Source of the DNA: Actinacidiphila epipremni
Lineage (GTDB): Bacteria > Actinomycetota > Actinomycetes > Streptomycetales > Streptomycetaceae
Assembly (NCBI RefSeq): GCF_012034175.1
Contig: NZ_JAATEJ010000006.1
Coordinates: forward strand, 248,001-312,000
Direction of reading: 5' to 3'
Length of the DNA stretch: 64,000 nucleotides
Below, piece after piece: positions 24,190 through 32,916 of the stretch. The position numbers were made by a program, and so were the translations under genes. The notes beneath the pieces were generated by a model. That model saw nothing but the letters and a program-made list of their open reading frames with translations. It was not told the DNA's origin and searched no databases. Position 1 is the first letter of the stretch. Each line of letters starts with the position of its first letter.

Positions 24190-25119
24190 TCAGTGGACCA
24201 GGACCATCGCGGAGAAGGCCGCGCCGAGACCGGCGCCGGCCGCGGCGACCACATACGGTTCGCCCGGCCGCAGCAGCCCGCGCTCCTTCGCGGTGCGGTA
24301 GTTGACGAAGCTGTCGGCGCAGAAGAGGTGCCCGGTGCCCGTCACGTGGTCGAGCAGCACGCGCTCGCGCGGGTAGCCGAGGATGCGGCACACCTGCTTC
24401 CACGCCTGGTGGTTCACGTTGTGCGGCAGGATCGCCGCGATGCCGTCCACCGCCAGCCCGGCCCGGCCGACCGCCGCGGTGATCGCGGCGGCGAGCGCTT
24501 CGGCGTAGATCCGCTGGAATTCCAGGGCGAGTTCGGGCTCCTCGGAGTCGAACTCCCCGCGCAGCTCGGTCGCGTAGCACAGCATGCGGTCGCGCTCGCC
24601 GGACGCGGCGACCAGGCAGGCCGCCGCGCCCTCGCCGAAGAAGGAGGTGTCGGGCACGAGTTGGGCCTCGCCGGTGAAGGCCTTCTCGCCGGTGAGGACG
24701 AGCGCGAGGCCGTCCGGGTCGCCGTCCGCCGCGAGCAGCCGCCCGGCCGCGTCCAGCGCCAGCAGGCCGGACGCGCACGCGTGGTGCCCGACCGAGAACG
24801 CCGTGGCGTGGCCCAGCCCGTACTCCTCGCACAGCCGCCGCAGCGGGTCGTGGCCGTACGGCGTGACGGTGGGGAAGGTGCGGGCGTGCAGCACGTACCG
24901 CACCCGGTGCTCCTGGCCGCGGAGTCCTTCGAGCCGGTCGAGGGCGCCGCGCAGCAGATCGCCGAGGCCGCCCCCGGGGTCGCGGGCGACCTCGCCGAGC
25001 CGGTGGTAGCGCCGGAAGACCTTGACCTGCATGGCGCTGAGCCCGAGCCGGCCGGCGGGCTCCTCGATCGGCACGCGGCCCGCCGGCACGTACGCGGCCA
25101 CCGCGGCGAGCGAGGTCAC
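24190..25119 (-). CDS. KASIII-like ketosynthase/acyltransferase
   Basis: This 309-residue thiolase-fold enzyme has nucleophile C115 in SVGHHACASGLLAL and a histidine motif LPHNVNHQAW (H233/H237). The FabH asparagine loop (usually GNTSAAS) reads TGHLFCADS, with His at the Asn position, as in acyl-transferring relatives. It therefore need not be a decarboxylating ketosynthase; acyl transfer or an unusual condensation is possible, as in CerJ, PqsC or ChlB3. GTG 25119 overlaps the stop of the upstream condensation-domain gene (GTGA). Its neighbours are an ACP and a Cys-less homologue, giving a three-gene KASIII/ACP/KASIII-like block. Confidence 0.85.
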   Translation of the reverse strand: MTSLAAVAAYVPAGRVPIEEPAGRLGLSAMQVKVFRRYHRLGEVARDPGGGLGDLLRGALDRLEGLRGQEHRVRYVLHARTFPTVTPYGHDPLRRLCEEYGLGHATAFSVGHHACASGLLALDAAGRLLAADGDPDGLALVLTGEKAFTGEAQLVPDTSFFGEGAAACLVAASGERDRMLCYATELRGEFDSEEPELALEFQRIYAEALAAAITAAVGRAGLAVDGIAAILPHNVNHQAWKQVCRILGYPRERVLLDHVTGTGHLFCADSFVNYRTAKERGLLRPGEPYVVAAAGAGLGAAFSAMVLVH

Positions 25120-26681
25120 CGGCCGGCCTCCACCGGCTCGGCTCCAGCGGCCTCGGCTTGCGCTCCCTCACCCGGCGCGAGCCCCGCCGGGACGGCCTCC
25201 GGGACCGCCTCCGGGACCGGCCCCGCGACCGCCTCTGCGACCACCTCCGAGACCGCCGCCTCGATCGCCGCGGCCTCCATGGCGTAGGCGAACGCCTCCG
25301 CCTGCGCGGGCGAGACGTAATGCGTGTCGATGCGGATCTCGAACCGCAGCCCGCCCTCCGCCGTGTCGTCCACGTGCATGAAGAACCGCTCGGTCTGGGC
25401 GTCCTCCTCGGCGATCCAGCGGAAGACCGTGTCCGCGCGCGCCGCGAGCAGCTCCCGCGCCAGCTCCTGCGGGTCCGCCTCCGCGTCCGCGCCGGCGCCC
25501 GGCGGCGGCTCGTACGTGCTGCGGTTGTTGAAGTACGTGCGGATCTCGGCGTCCTCGCCGCGCTCGACCGAGATCCGCGCGACCAGCTCGTCCAGCGCCT
25601 CGGGATCGAAATATGCGTGCTTGTACGCCGCCATGCTGCCGCGCCGGGCCCGCTCGACGACCTCGGCCGCCGTCGCGCCGGCGACGTCGATCACGCACAC
25701 GCCCGCCTGCGCCACCATGCACACGACGTCCGAGAAGGCCGCCCGGAAGCGGTTGTTGACCACCGGCCGCACCACCACCGGATCGATCCCGGTGGCCCGG
25801 TACAGCCCGATCGCGAACAGCCCCAGCAGAACTCCCGGTATGCCGGTGCCCGTTCGCGCCGAGATCCGCGGCAGCGCCGCCACCAGCGCCGGCGAGTGGA
25901 ACTCGGCACCCCAGTGCCGGGGGCTGCGCGGGTCCGTCGGACCGGGCAACTGCCGTGCCGGCATGGTCCGCAGGACGTTCTCGAAGTGCCGCAGCGCCCG
26001 CTCGCTCTGCCGCTGCCCGGCGGGTGAGCGCTGCCACCGCGCCTGCTCCAGCTGCTGCATGCCGCTGACCGGCGAGGTGTCCCGGGTCGCGACCTGGCGC
26101 AGCATGATCGCGCCGCCGAGGCCGTCGGTCACCAAGTGGTGCATGACGGTGACCAGATGGACCGGCCGGCCGTGCTGCCGTACCGCCCCCATCCGCACCG
26201 GCCACTCCCCGGCGAAGTCGAACTCCCGGTCCCGGTACGCCTGTTCGACTGCGGCGGCGACCTCGTCCGGGTCGGCGTCCGGCGGGGCGTCGTAGACCTC
26301 CAGCACGGTCTGCCCGGTGGCGAAGAGCTGCTGCAGGGCCCGGCCGCCGGGCGCGAAACGCAGCCGGGTGCGCATCGAGGGGAACCGCTCCAGCAGATAG
26401 CGCAGTTCGGCCGCCAGGTCGTCGACCGTCGTGCCCGGCTCCAGCGCGGCCCGCCCGCCGATCGGCAGCGGGCTGCGCTGCCGGGCCATCGCCTGCCAGA
26501 TCTCCCACATGCCCCAGGACATCTCGGCCACGCCCTCGCCGTCCCCGGCGAAGTCCACGACCACCCGCTCGCTGACGACCGGCGCCCCGCCCGTACCCTC
26601 CACCTCGCCTGCGTCCCCGCCCGTACCCGCCACGCCCGGCACGTCTTCGGCGGCGTCCGCCGCCCGCTCCTGCGTCGTCAT
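25116..26681 (-). CDS. Stand-alone NRPS condensation-type acyltransferase
   Basis: This 521-residue single-domain protein of the condensation/wax-ester-synthase fold has the active-site motif HHLVTDG at 181-187. A second-lobe segment reads VVVRPVVNNRFRAAFSDVVCMVAQAGVC. The first 40 residues and the last 50 are low-complexity Ala/Gly/Glu/Pro tails. It forms an amide or ester between two carrier-bound or free partners. In this operon, between an acyl ligase and KASIII/ACP genes, it could join the arylglycine to the acyl chain. The substrates are not determinable. Confidence 0.85.
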   Translation of the reverse strand: MTTQERAADAAEDVPGVAGTGGDAGEVEGTGGAPVVSERVVVDFAGDGEGVAEMSWGMWEIWQAMARQRSPLPIGGRAALEPGTTVDDLAAELRYLLERFPSMRTRLRFAPGGRALQQLFATGQTVLEVYDAPPDADPDEVAAAVEQAYRDREFDFAGEWPVRMGAVRQHGRPVHLVTVMHHLVTDGLGGAIMLRQVATRDTSPVSGMQQLEQARWQRSPAGQRQSERALRHFENVLRTMPARQLPGPTDPRSPRHWGAEFHSPALVAALPRISARTGTGIPGVLLGLFAIGLYRATGIDPVVVRPVVNNRFRAAFSDVVCMVAQAGVCVIDVAGATAAEVVERARRGSMAAYKHAYFDPEALDELVARISVERGEDAEIRTYFNNRSTYEPPPGAGADAEADPQELARELLAARADTVFRWIAEEDAQTERFFMHVDDTAEGGLRFEIRIDTHYVSPAQAEAFAYAMEAAAIEAAVSEVVAEAVAGPVPEAVPEAVPAGLAPGEGAQAEAAGAEPVEAGR

Positions 26682-26682
26682 G

Positions 26683-28353
26683 TCACACCCCCGCCGTCTG
26701 CGCCCGGTGCCGCTGCCGCATCAGGAACTTGCGCACCTTCCCCGTCGGCCCCGTGATGAGGTCCGACTCCGAGATGACGACGACGTTCCGCAGCGTCGCC
26801 GCCGCCGCGGCGGTCAGCGCGCCGCGCACCGCGGCCGTACGGTCCCGGCCCGCGTCCGCGGAGTTCGCGTCCCCGTCCCCGTCCCCGTGCGCGTCGGCGT
26901 CCGCGTGCAGCGCCAGCAGCACGTCCGTCACGACCCGCCCGTCCACCTCCGCCGAGACCACCGTGCAGTCGTGCACGTCCGGGCACGCGGCGAGGATCCG
27001 CTCCTCCGACATCGCCGTGTACAGCCACTCCCCGCCGCCCAGGTCGACCGCGTCCACCGCCCGGTCGACGTGGTAGTAGTAGCCCTCCTCGTCGCGGTAC
27101 ATCAGGTCGCCCGTGAGGTAGTAGCCGGCCAGCCGGTTGCGGTAGGTCGCGCCCGAGTCGTTCCAGTAGCCGGGCGCCAACGTCGGCGCCTTCAAGCCCA
27201 GTTGGCCGACCTCGCCGACCGGCACCTCGCGGCCTGTCGCCGTGTCGAGCAGCGCCACCTCCGCGAAGCCGTGCGGCACGCCGACGCAGCGCCCGTACCG
27301 CCCGGTCGTGCGGGTGTGGGTGATGTGGAAGGCGGAGTGGCCCATCTCGGTGGAGCCCAGGCCGTCGACGAAGCTGGAGCCGGGCAGCCGGCGTACGCCC
27401 TCGCGCGTCACCGTCTCGCGCGAGCCGACCGCCACCAGCCGCCGGATGTGCGGCTCGTGCGCGCAGTCCCCGGTGTTGAACCACAGCGACACCGAGTCCA
27501 GGTCCCGCCCCGCCAGGTCCAGCCGGGCCATCTGCGCCCAGGTCGCGGCGAACCCGAGCACCCCGCTGGGCTTCCAGCGCTCGATCGCCCGCACGACCGC
27601 CGCGCCGTCGTTCTGCGTCGACAGGAACAGCAGCCCGCTGCGCAGGCACAGCGCCATGTTCAGCGCCGAGATGCCGGCCGCGTGCGCCGCGGGCAGCGCG
27701 CTGAGGATCCGCTCGGCGCCCCGCGCGCGCGGCGCCGACAGCCGGAAGAGCCGCATCGCGGCGAACAGGCTCGCGTGCGAGTGCACGACCGCGGCGGGCG
27801 TACGGGTCGTGCCGGAGGAGTGCGTGATCGCGATCGGGTCGTCCGCGTGGTGCCGGTACGGCTCGGGCGCGTCCGCCGGGTCGGCCGTACCGGTCTCCGC
27901 GGCGTCCGCGTGCACCGCGGGCCCGCCCAGGTCGTGGCCGGCCAGCCGCGCCCGGTGCTCGGCGTCGGTCACCAGCGCGACCCCGCGCAGCCGCCGTACG
28001 TACTCCGCGGCGATGTCACCGGGCAGGTACTGGTTCATCAGCGCGGGGATCGCGCCGAGCCAGGCCAGCGCGAGGAAGCTCAGCATGCAGTCCGCCGAGC
28101 TCGACACGTAGACCGCGACGGGGTCGCGCGGCCCGATGCCGTGCGCGTGCCACCACGCCGCCCGGGCCGCCACCCGGTCCCGCAACTGGCCGAGCGTCAG
28201 CTCCTGCCACGCCGGGTGCCCGTCCACGGGCACGTCGAAGGCCGCGCCCGGCCCGTCCGGGTCCGCCCCGTGCGCGAAGAGCCGGGGCAGCACGTTGCCC
28301 GCGCCCAGCTCCGGGTCGGCCGCGAGCCTGGCCCGCATGTTGCTGCCGGTCAC
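26683..28353 (-). CDS. AMP-forming acyl/aryl ligase (ANL family)
   Basis: This 556-residue adenylate-forming enzyme has THSSGTTRTPAAVVHSH as P-loop, FVDGLGSTEMGHS as A5, YYLTGDLMYRDEEGYYYHVDR as A7/A8 and the C-terminal Lys in TGPTGKVRKFLM. GTG 28353 is chosen for its ideal AGGAGG 6 nt upstream. It activates a carboxylic acid as acyl-AMP and passes it to CoA or an ACP. Position behind the E1 genes and before the condensation protein suggests an aromatic or short acyl substrate made by this operon. A Gly/Asp/Ala-rich insertion lies near residues 480-500. Confidence 0.9.
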   Translation of the reverse strand: MTGSNMRARLAADPELGAGNVLPRLFAHGADPDGPGAAFDVPVDGHPAWQELTLGQLRDRVAARAAWWHAHGIGPRDPVAVYVSSSADCMLSFLALAWLGAIPALMNQYLPGDIAAEYVRRLRGVALVTDAEHRARLAGHDLGGPAVHADAAETGTADPADAPEPYRHHADDPIAITHSSGTTRTPAAVVHSHASLFAAMRLFRLSAPRARGAERILSALPAAHAAGISALNMALCLRSGLLFLSTQNDGAAVVRAIERWKPSGVLGFAATWAQMARLDLAGRDLDSVSLWFNTGDCAHEPHIRRLVAVGSRETVTREGVRRLPGSSFVDGLGSTEMGHSAFHITHTRTTGRYGRCVGVPHGFAEVALLDTATGREVPVGEVGQLGLKAPTLAPGYWNDSGATYRNRLAGYYLTGDLMYRDEEGYYYHVDRAVDAVDLGGGEWLYTAMSEERILAACPDVHDCTVVSAEVDGRVVTDVLLALHADADAHGDGDGDANSADAGRDRTAAVRGALTAAAAATLRNVVVISESDLITGPTGKVRKFLMRQRHRAQTAGV

Positions 28354-28448
28354 AGCGTTCCTCCTACGTATCGCCTCGTCCTGCGCCGCTTCATCCGTCT
28401 CCACCCGCCGCCACTCGTCACCCGTCGCCGTCCGCCGTTCATGCGCGT

Positions 28449-29420
28449 TCACCCGACCCCCGCCACCTTCTCGACGGCCGCCCGCAGTTGCGCCCGGGTC
28501 GGCTGGCACGCCAGGTCCAGCTCGCGCGCGAAGGGCAGCACCGCGCCGTCCGGGCGGGTCACCCGGCGCGGCGGGGCCGTCAGCCGCATCTCCTCCGCCG
28601 CCGTCGCGACGATCTCCGCCCCGATGCCGCACGTCCGGTTGGAGTCGTCCACGACCACCAGCCGCCCGGTCCGCTCCAGCGACGCCGCCAGCCCCCGCCA
28701 GTCGAACGGGTAGAGCGTGCGCGGGTCGAACACCTCCACCGACACCGTCCCCGCCAGCTCCTCCGCCACCGCGAGCGCGTCCCGCACCAGATGCCCGACC
28801 GCCACCACCGTGACGTCCGTACCGGCCCGGTGCACCCGCCCCGAGCCCAGCGGCACCGGCGCGAGCGCCCCGAAGTCCACGTCCTCGCGCAGCGGCAGCG
28901 CGCCGGCCGGCGCGAAGACGACGACCGGGTCGTCGTCCCGGATCGCCGTCACCAGCAGCCCGTACGCGTCCGTCGCCGTCGCCGGCACCACCGTCTTCAC
29001 CCCGACATGCGCGAACAGGCTGTACGGGTGGTCCGAATGCTGGCCCGCCCAGCTGTCGCGCGAACCGGAACCGGGCAGCAGATACGTCACCGGCACCCGG
29101 GTCTGCCCGCCCGTCATCAGGGCGAACTTGTGCGCCTGGTTGGCGATCTGCTCGAAGACCAGGAAGAGCAGCGCCGGGATCTGGAACTCCACCAGCGGTC
29201 GCATCCCGGCCATCGCCGCGCCGGTCGCGAAACTCGTGAACGCCTGCTCCGAGATGGGCGTGTCCAGCACCCGGTCGGGCCCGAAGCGCCGCAGCAGCCC
29301 GGCGGTCGCGTAGCCGACGGCCACCCCGACGTCCTCGCCGAGCACGCACACCGCCGGGTCGCGCTCCATCTCGTCGCCGATGGCCCGGTTGAGCGCCTTG
29401 AGATAGGACAGGTTCGGCAT
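28449..29420 (-). CDS. 2-Oxoacid dehydrogenase E1 beta subunit
   Basis: This 323-residue transketolase-like beta subunit has ERDPAVCVLGEDVGVAVGYATAGLLRRFGPDRVLDTPISEQAF, GMRPLVEFQ and GQHSDHPYSLFAHVG, all standard for E1 beta. It pairs with the alpha subunit directly upstream (TGATG overlap) to give a TPP enzyme that decarboxylates a 2-oxo acid. PglB/PglC of phenylglycine pathways are an example in secondary metabolism. No E2 or E3 gene is in the window, so the acyl group must go to a housekeeping lipoyl E2 or directly to another acceptor. 4-Hydroxybenzoylformate from HmO is a plausible substrate. Confidence 0.9.
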   Translation of the reverse strand: MPNLSYLKALNRAIGDEMERDPAVCVLGEDVGVAVGYATAGLLRRFGPDRVLDTPISEQAFTSFATGAAMAGMRPLVEFQIPALLFLVFEQIANQAHKFALMTGGQTRVPVTYLLPGSGSRDSWAGQHSDHPYSLFAHVGVKTVVPATATDAYGLLVTAIRDDDPVVVFAPAGALPLREDVDFGALAPVPLGSGRVHRAGTDVTVVAVGHLVRDALAVAEELAGTVSVEVFDPRTLYPFDWRGLAASLERTGRLVVVDDSNRTCGIGAEIVATAAEEMRLTAPPRRVTRPDGAVLPFARELDLACQPTRAQLRAAVEKVAGVG

Positions 29421-30451
29421 CACAGCGCCCCCGCCCTGGGCCGCAGCCCGCTCGCGTACAGCCCGTCGAGCGCGGTCGCCGGGTCCGGGTGCGGCCCGTC
29501 GAGCGCATACCGTACGGCCGCGTCCAGCAGCCCCGCGGTCTCCGCGTCGATCGCCGCCCGGGTCGCCCGCGCGATGCGGGCGCCCTGCACCTCCAGCGGA
29601 TCGCGGGCCCGGCCGGCTTCGACCTCGGCGTCGGTGCGGTAGCGGGGGCGGGCGGTGTGCTCCCACGTGTGGTGGGCGTCGAAGCGGTACGTCACGCACT
29701 CCACCAGCGACGGCCCCGCCCCCGTACGGGCCCGTGCGGCGGCCTCGGCGGTGGCGTCCCGTACGGCCTCGGCGTCCATGCCGTCCACCGTGACCGCGGG
29801 GATGCCGAAGGCCGCGGCCCGGGCGGTGACGGTGCCGGCCATGGTGTCCTGCGGGCGCATGGACGTCGCGAAGCCGTTGTTCTCGCACACCAGCACCAGC
29901 GGGACCCGCCACAGGGCGGCGAGGTTGAACGCCTCCAGCACCACGCCCTGGCTGACCGCCCCGTCACCGAAGTACGTGAGCGCGACCCGGTCCGTGCCGT
30001 CCGCCGCGGCGGGGCGGTACGTACCCGGCCCGTACGCCGCCGAGCGGCGCATCGCCCACGCCGCGCCCGCGGCGATCGGCACCGCGGCGCCGACGATCGC
30101 GTTCGCGCCCAGCACGCCCACCGCGAAGTCCGCCGCGTGCATCGAGCCGCCGCGGCCCTGGTTGAGCCCGGTCGTGCGGCCGGCGAGCTCGGCCATCATG
30201 CGGGCCGGGTCGGCGCCCTTGGCCAGGACGTGGCCGTGGCCGCGGTGGGTGCTGGTGACGACGTCGCCGGGCCGCAGCGCCGCGCACGTGCCCGCGGCGA
30301 CCGCCTCCTGGCCCGTGCACGGGTGGATGCCGCCGCGGATCACGCCGGAGCGCACGAGCTCCACCGCGCGCTGCTCGAAGCCGCGGATGAGGGCGATCGT
30401 CCGGTAGAGCCCGGCGGCGGCGTCCCCGGCCGCGGGTGGTGCGTCAGCCAC
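29420..30451 (-). CDS. 2-Oxoacid dehydrogenase E1 alpha subunit
   Basis: The protein has 343 residues. The thiamine-diphosphate fold begins FGDGAVSQGVVLEAFNLAAL (GDG at 162-164) and ends ENN near 190-192. HRGHGHVLAKGADP and GRGGSMHAADF are further E1-alpha signatures. The heterodimer with E1 beta forms the TPP site. It lies inside the HmaS-HmO-aminotransferase operon, where an aryl-glyoxylate is produced. Two fates of that compound, transamination to arylglycine or decarboxylation to an aroyl unit, are therefore encoded side by side. The N terminus overlaps the dioxygenase gene by 8 bp. Confidence 0.9.
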   Translation of the reverse strand: MADAPPAAGDAAAGLYRTIALIRGFEQRAVELVRSGVIRGGIHPCTGQEAVAAGTCAALRPGDVVTSTHRGHGHVLAKGADPARMMAELAGRTTGLNQGRGGSMHAADFAVGVLGANAIVGAAVPIAAGAAWAMRRSAAYGPGTYRPAAADGTDRVALTYFGDGAVSQGVVLEAFNLAALWRVPLVLVCENNGFATSMRPQDTMAGTVTARAAAFGIPAVTVDGMDAEAVRDATAEAAARARTGAGPSLVECVTYRFDAHHTWEHTARPRYRTDAEVEAGRARDPLEVQGARIARATRAAIDAETAGLLDAAVRYALDGPHPDPATALDGLYASGLRPRAGAL

Positions 30452-31454
30452 GGTCCGCCGCGGCTTCCGTACGCCACAGCACCGGGCAGTACGCGGGGTC
30501 GGCGTAGTCGGGCCGGCCGTCCGGCAGCCGGCGCACCAGCACGTCGTGGTTGTACGCGGCGTGCGTGCCGTCGCTCAGCGGGAAGCGGCGGTATTCGTTG
30601 CCGCCGTCCTGCATGTGCAGCGAGATCGCCCGGCGCGGCCGGTCGCTGCGGTTGGTGCCGCTGCCGTGGTAGGTCAGGCAGTGGTGGAAGGTCATATGGC
30701 CCTTGGGGATCGCCAGCGGCACCTTGCGCACCTCGGCGCCGTTGAACGCGGCGTTCTCGGCGAGCAGTTGCTCCAGCTGGCTCTTGTCGCGGTCGGCGAA
30801 GTGCCGGGTCATCGAGTCCTCCCGGCCGGTCTCCTTCCACCGGTGGCTGCCGTCGACGACGGTGAGCGTGCCCATCTCCTCGCCGCAGTCGTGGAAGGGG
30901 ATGAACGCGGTCAGCATCCGCTCGGAGGTGGACGTCGACCAGTAGTGCTTGTCGATGTGCCACGGCACGACGTTGCTCGGCTCGCCCGCGATCGGCGGCT
31001 TGAGGATGAGCGTGGACTGGAAGACCCGGATCTCCGCCGCCTGCGCAAGGCGCGCCGCGACCGCGCCGATCAGCGGCTTGCGCAGGACGCGGGCGATCGG
31101 GTCGCTCTCGTAGTGCACGTAGTCGTTGTGCCGCTGCACCGGCCCGTCCGACGGCTGCCAGGCCGCGAGCCGCGGCGGCCGGACCGGCAGCGTACGGCTG
31201 CGCTCGCCCTCGTAGTAGGCGTCGCTCGCCGCGACGAGCGCGTCCACCTCGTCGTCGGTCAGCAGCTTCTTGGTCAGGAACCAGCCGTGCTCGGCGTAGA
31301 AGGCGACGTCGTCGTCATCGGGCAGCAGCGCCGACTCGGCCTCGGTGAGGGCGAATTCGCGCGCGAGCGGGTCGGTCTGCGCGAGCGGTTCTGCCTGCGC
31401 GGGCGGGTCGGTCCGCGCGGGCGCGGTGGTCGTACGGTCCTGGTCGGTGGTCAT
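30444..31454 (-). CDS. PhyH-like Fe(II)/2-oxoglutarate dioxygenase
   Basis: This 336-residue phytanoyl-CoA-dioxygenase-type enzyme has the iron ligands HxD in VPWHIDKHYW and the distal His in LTYHGSGTNRS, followed by the 2OG-binding Arg in DRPRRAISLHM. The first 35 residues are a Thr/Pro/Ala-rich leader. It would hydroxylate a carrier-bound or free intermediate. Within the operon it follows HmaS (stop 31456, start 31454), so beta-hydroxylation of the aryl amino acid or tailoring of the chain are both possible. The substrate is unknown. Confidence 0.88.
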   Translation of the reverse strand: MTTDQDRTTTAPARTDPPAQAEPLAQTDPLAREFALTEAESALLPDDDDVAFYAEHGWFLTKKLLTDDEVDALVAASDAYYEGERSRTLPVRPPRLAAWQPSDGPVQRHNDYVHYESDPIARVLRKPLIGAVAARLAQAAEIRVFQSTLILKPPIAGEPSNVVPWHIDKHYWSTSTSERMLTAFIPFHDCGEEMGTLTVVDGSHRWKETGREDSMTRHFADRDKSQLEQLLAENAAFNGAEVRKVPLAIPKGHMTFHHCLTYHGSGTNRSDRPRRAISLHMQDGGNEYRRFPLSDGTHAAYNHDVLVRRLPDGRPDYADPAYCPVLWRTEAAADRG

Positions 31455-31455
31455 C

Positions 31456-32544
31456 TCACAGCCCTGCCTTCGTGGTCGGACGGACGGCGTCCAGCTCGCG
31501 CTGCTTGGCCTCGTACAGCGCGGGGATGTTGCTGGTGCCGAAGGTGCGGGCGCCGTGCCGCTCGATCAGCTCCCAGAAGTAGGTCCGCCGTACGTGCAGG
31601 GACTGGGCGAAGATCTGGTACATCTGGCCCCAGTGATCGCGGTCGACGAGGATGCCGCGCGGGCGCAGCCGGTCCACCGGCACGTCCACGGCGCCGAGCC
31701 GGCCGCCGAGCGTGTCGTAGTAGCTGGCCGGCGTCGGCGCGAAGCCGACCCCGCGCTCGCCGAGCGCGTCCACGGCGGCGACGATGTCGTGCGTGCTCAG
31801 CGCCAGGTGCTGTACGCCGGGGCCGCCGTGCCAGGCCAGGAAGTCGTCGATCTGGCCGGGCGTGTGGGTGAGGTCGGGCTGGATGAGGGTGAGCGTCGCG
31901 CCGCCGCCGGGGCTCTGCACCACCTGCGAGAACATCCCCTGGCCGCCGACCTCGATGTACTCCTCGAAGATCATGTCGAAGCCGAACGCCTCGTGGTAGA
32001 AGCGGACCGTCGCGTCGAGCGTGCCGGCCTCCAGGCACACCGCCGCGTGGTCGATGGTGTGCAGCAGGTCCGCTTCCGCGGGCGGCGGCACGTCCTGCAT
32101 CTCGATCACGCCGGGCAGGAACTCGCCCGGCGCGCCGTGCCGTTCCACCAGCCGGTGCGTCACATCGCCGAAGCCGGACACGGTCGCGGTCAGCACGGTG
32201 GCGTCCTTGCCCTCGTGCGTGCGCGGCGCCTCGATCGCGGTCGCCCCACCGGCCACCGCCCCGGCGAACGCACTCCGCGCGTCCGGCGTCCCGAACGCGA
32301 CCACCGCCACGCCGTCCCCGTGCCGGGCCACGTAGTCCACCGCCGGGTGGTCGGGCCGCAACGCCGAGGTCAGCAGCACCCGGCTGTCGCCCTGTCCCAG
32401 CAGCAGGCTGCGCTGCCCGTCGAGTCCCGTCTCGGGGCCGCCCTGTCCGTACAGCCGGAAGCCGAAGGCGGAACACAGGACGAACGCCGCCTGGCGCGCG
32501 TCCCCCACGTAGAACTCGACATGATCGATGCCGAGGTAATCCAT
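31456..32544 (-). CDS. hmaS: 4-Hydroxymandelate synthase (HmaS), HPPD-like dioxygenase
   Basis: This 362-residue two-domain vicinal-oxygen-chelate enzyme has iron ligands H166 (HTIDHAAV), H246 (GVQHLAL) and E325 (FWELIE). The fold and ligands are shared with 4-hydroxyphenylpyruvate dioxygenase. The neighbouring hydroxymandelate oxidase and HpgT-like aminotransferase are the reason for calling HmaS. It converts 4-hydroxyphenylpyruvate to 4-hydroxymandelate. It is the first gene of the 12-gene minus-strand operon, with AAGGAG upstream of ATG 32544, and its promoter must lie in or near the repeat-rich gap 32545-32916. Confidence 0.88.
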   Translation of the reverse strand: MDYLGIDHVEFYVGDARQAAFVLCSAFGFRLYGQGGPETGLDGQRSLLLGQGDSRVLLTSALRPDHPAVDYVARHGDGVAVVAFGTPDARSAFAGAVAGGATAIEAPRTHEGKDATVLTATVSGFGDVTHRLVERHGAPGEFLPGVIEMQDVPPPAEADLLHTIDHAAVCLEAGTLDATVRFYHEAFGFDMIFEEYIEVGGQGMFSQVVQSPGGGATLTLIQPDLTHTPGQIDDFLAWHGGPGVQHLALSTHDIVAAVDALGERGVGFAPTPASYYDTLGGRLGAVDVPVDRLRPRGILVDRDHWGQMYQIFAQSLHVRRTYFWELIERHGARTFGTSNIPALYEAKQRELDAVRPTTKAGL

Positions 32545-32568
32545 TGCCGCTCCTTGGTCGATGACGTG

Positions 32569-32916
32569 CAGACGTTCAGGTGCGCTGACGTTCAGGTGCG
32601 CTGAGCTTCCGGCGTGCTGAGGTTCCGGCGTTCGGTGGTGCTGAGGTTCAGGCGGGCTGACGGTCAGGGGTGCTGAGGGCTGGCGGGGTCGGGGCGTGGT
32701 TGGGCTGACGATCAGGCGGACTGACGGTCGGGAGCGCTGACGGTCGGCGGGTCGGGTGGACTGATGCTCGGTCGGGCTGATGCTCAGGTGGGCTGACGAT
32801 CGGGGCTGCTGACGGCCGGCCCAGCCCGTCCGCCCGTCCGCCGGCCTGACGGTCAGGGCCGCTGACGATCAGCCCGGCCGGCAGGCTGACGGTCAGGGCC
32901 GCTGACGATCAGCCGC
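32569..32916. repeat. Degenerate tandem array built on a CTGACGNTCAGG core
   Basis: About 18 copies of a unit close to CTGACGNTCAGGNGNG fill nearly the whole 372-bp gap between two operons. Most units are 16 bp; longer ones are 24 or 32 bp, so spacing goes mostly in steps of 8 bp. The core CTGA-N3-TCAG is itself a palindrome, exact in at least seven units (for example 32709-32719 and 32845-32855). The 29-bp block starting GCTGACGGTCAGGGCC occurs twice exactly (near 32844 and 32884). The unit lengths and self-symmetry do not fit CRISPR or coding repeats. The HmaS promoter must lie in or beside it. Confidence 0.8.

Noticed and set aside
32569..32916. CRISPR array
   Set aside because: Units are contiguous, degenerate and self-palindromic with no unique spacers, and there are no cas genes.
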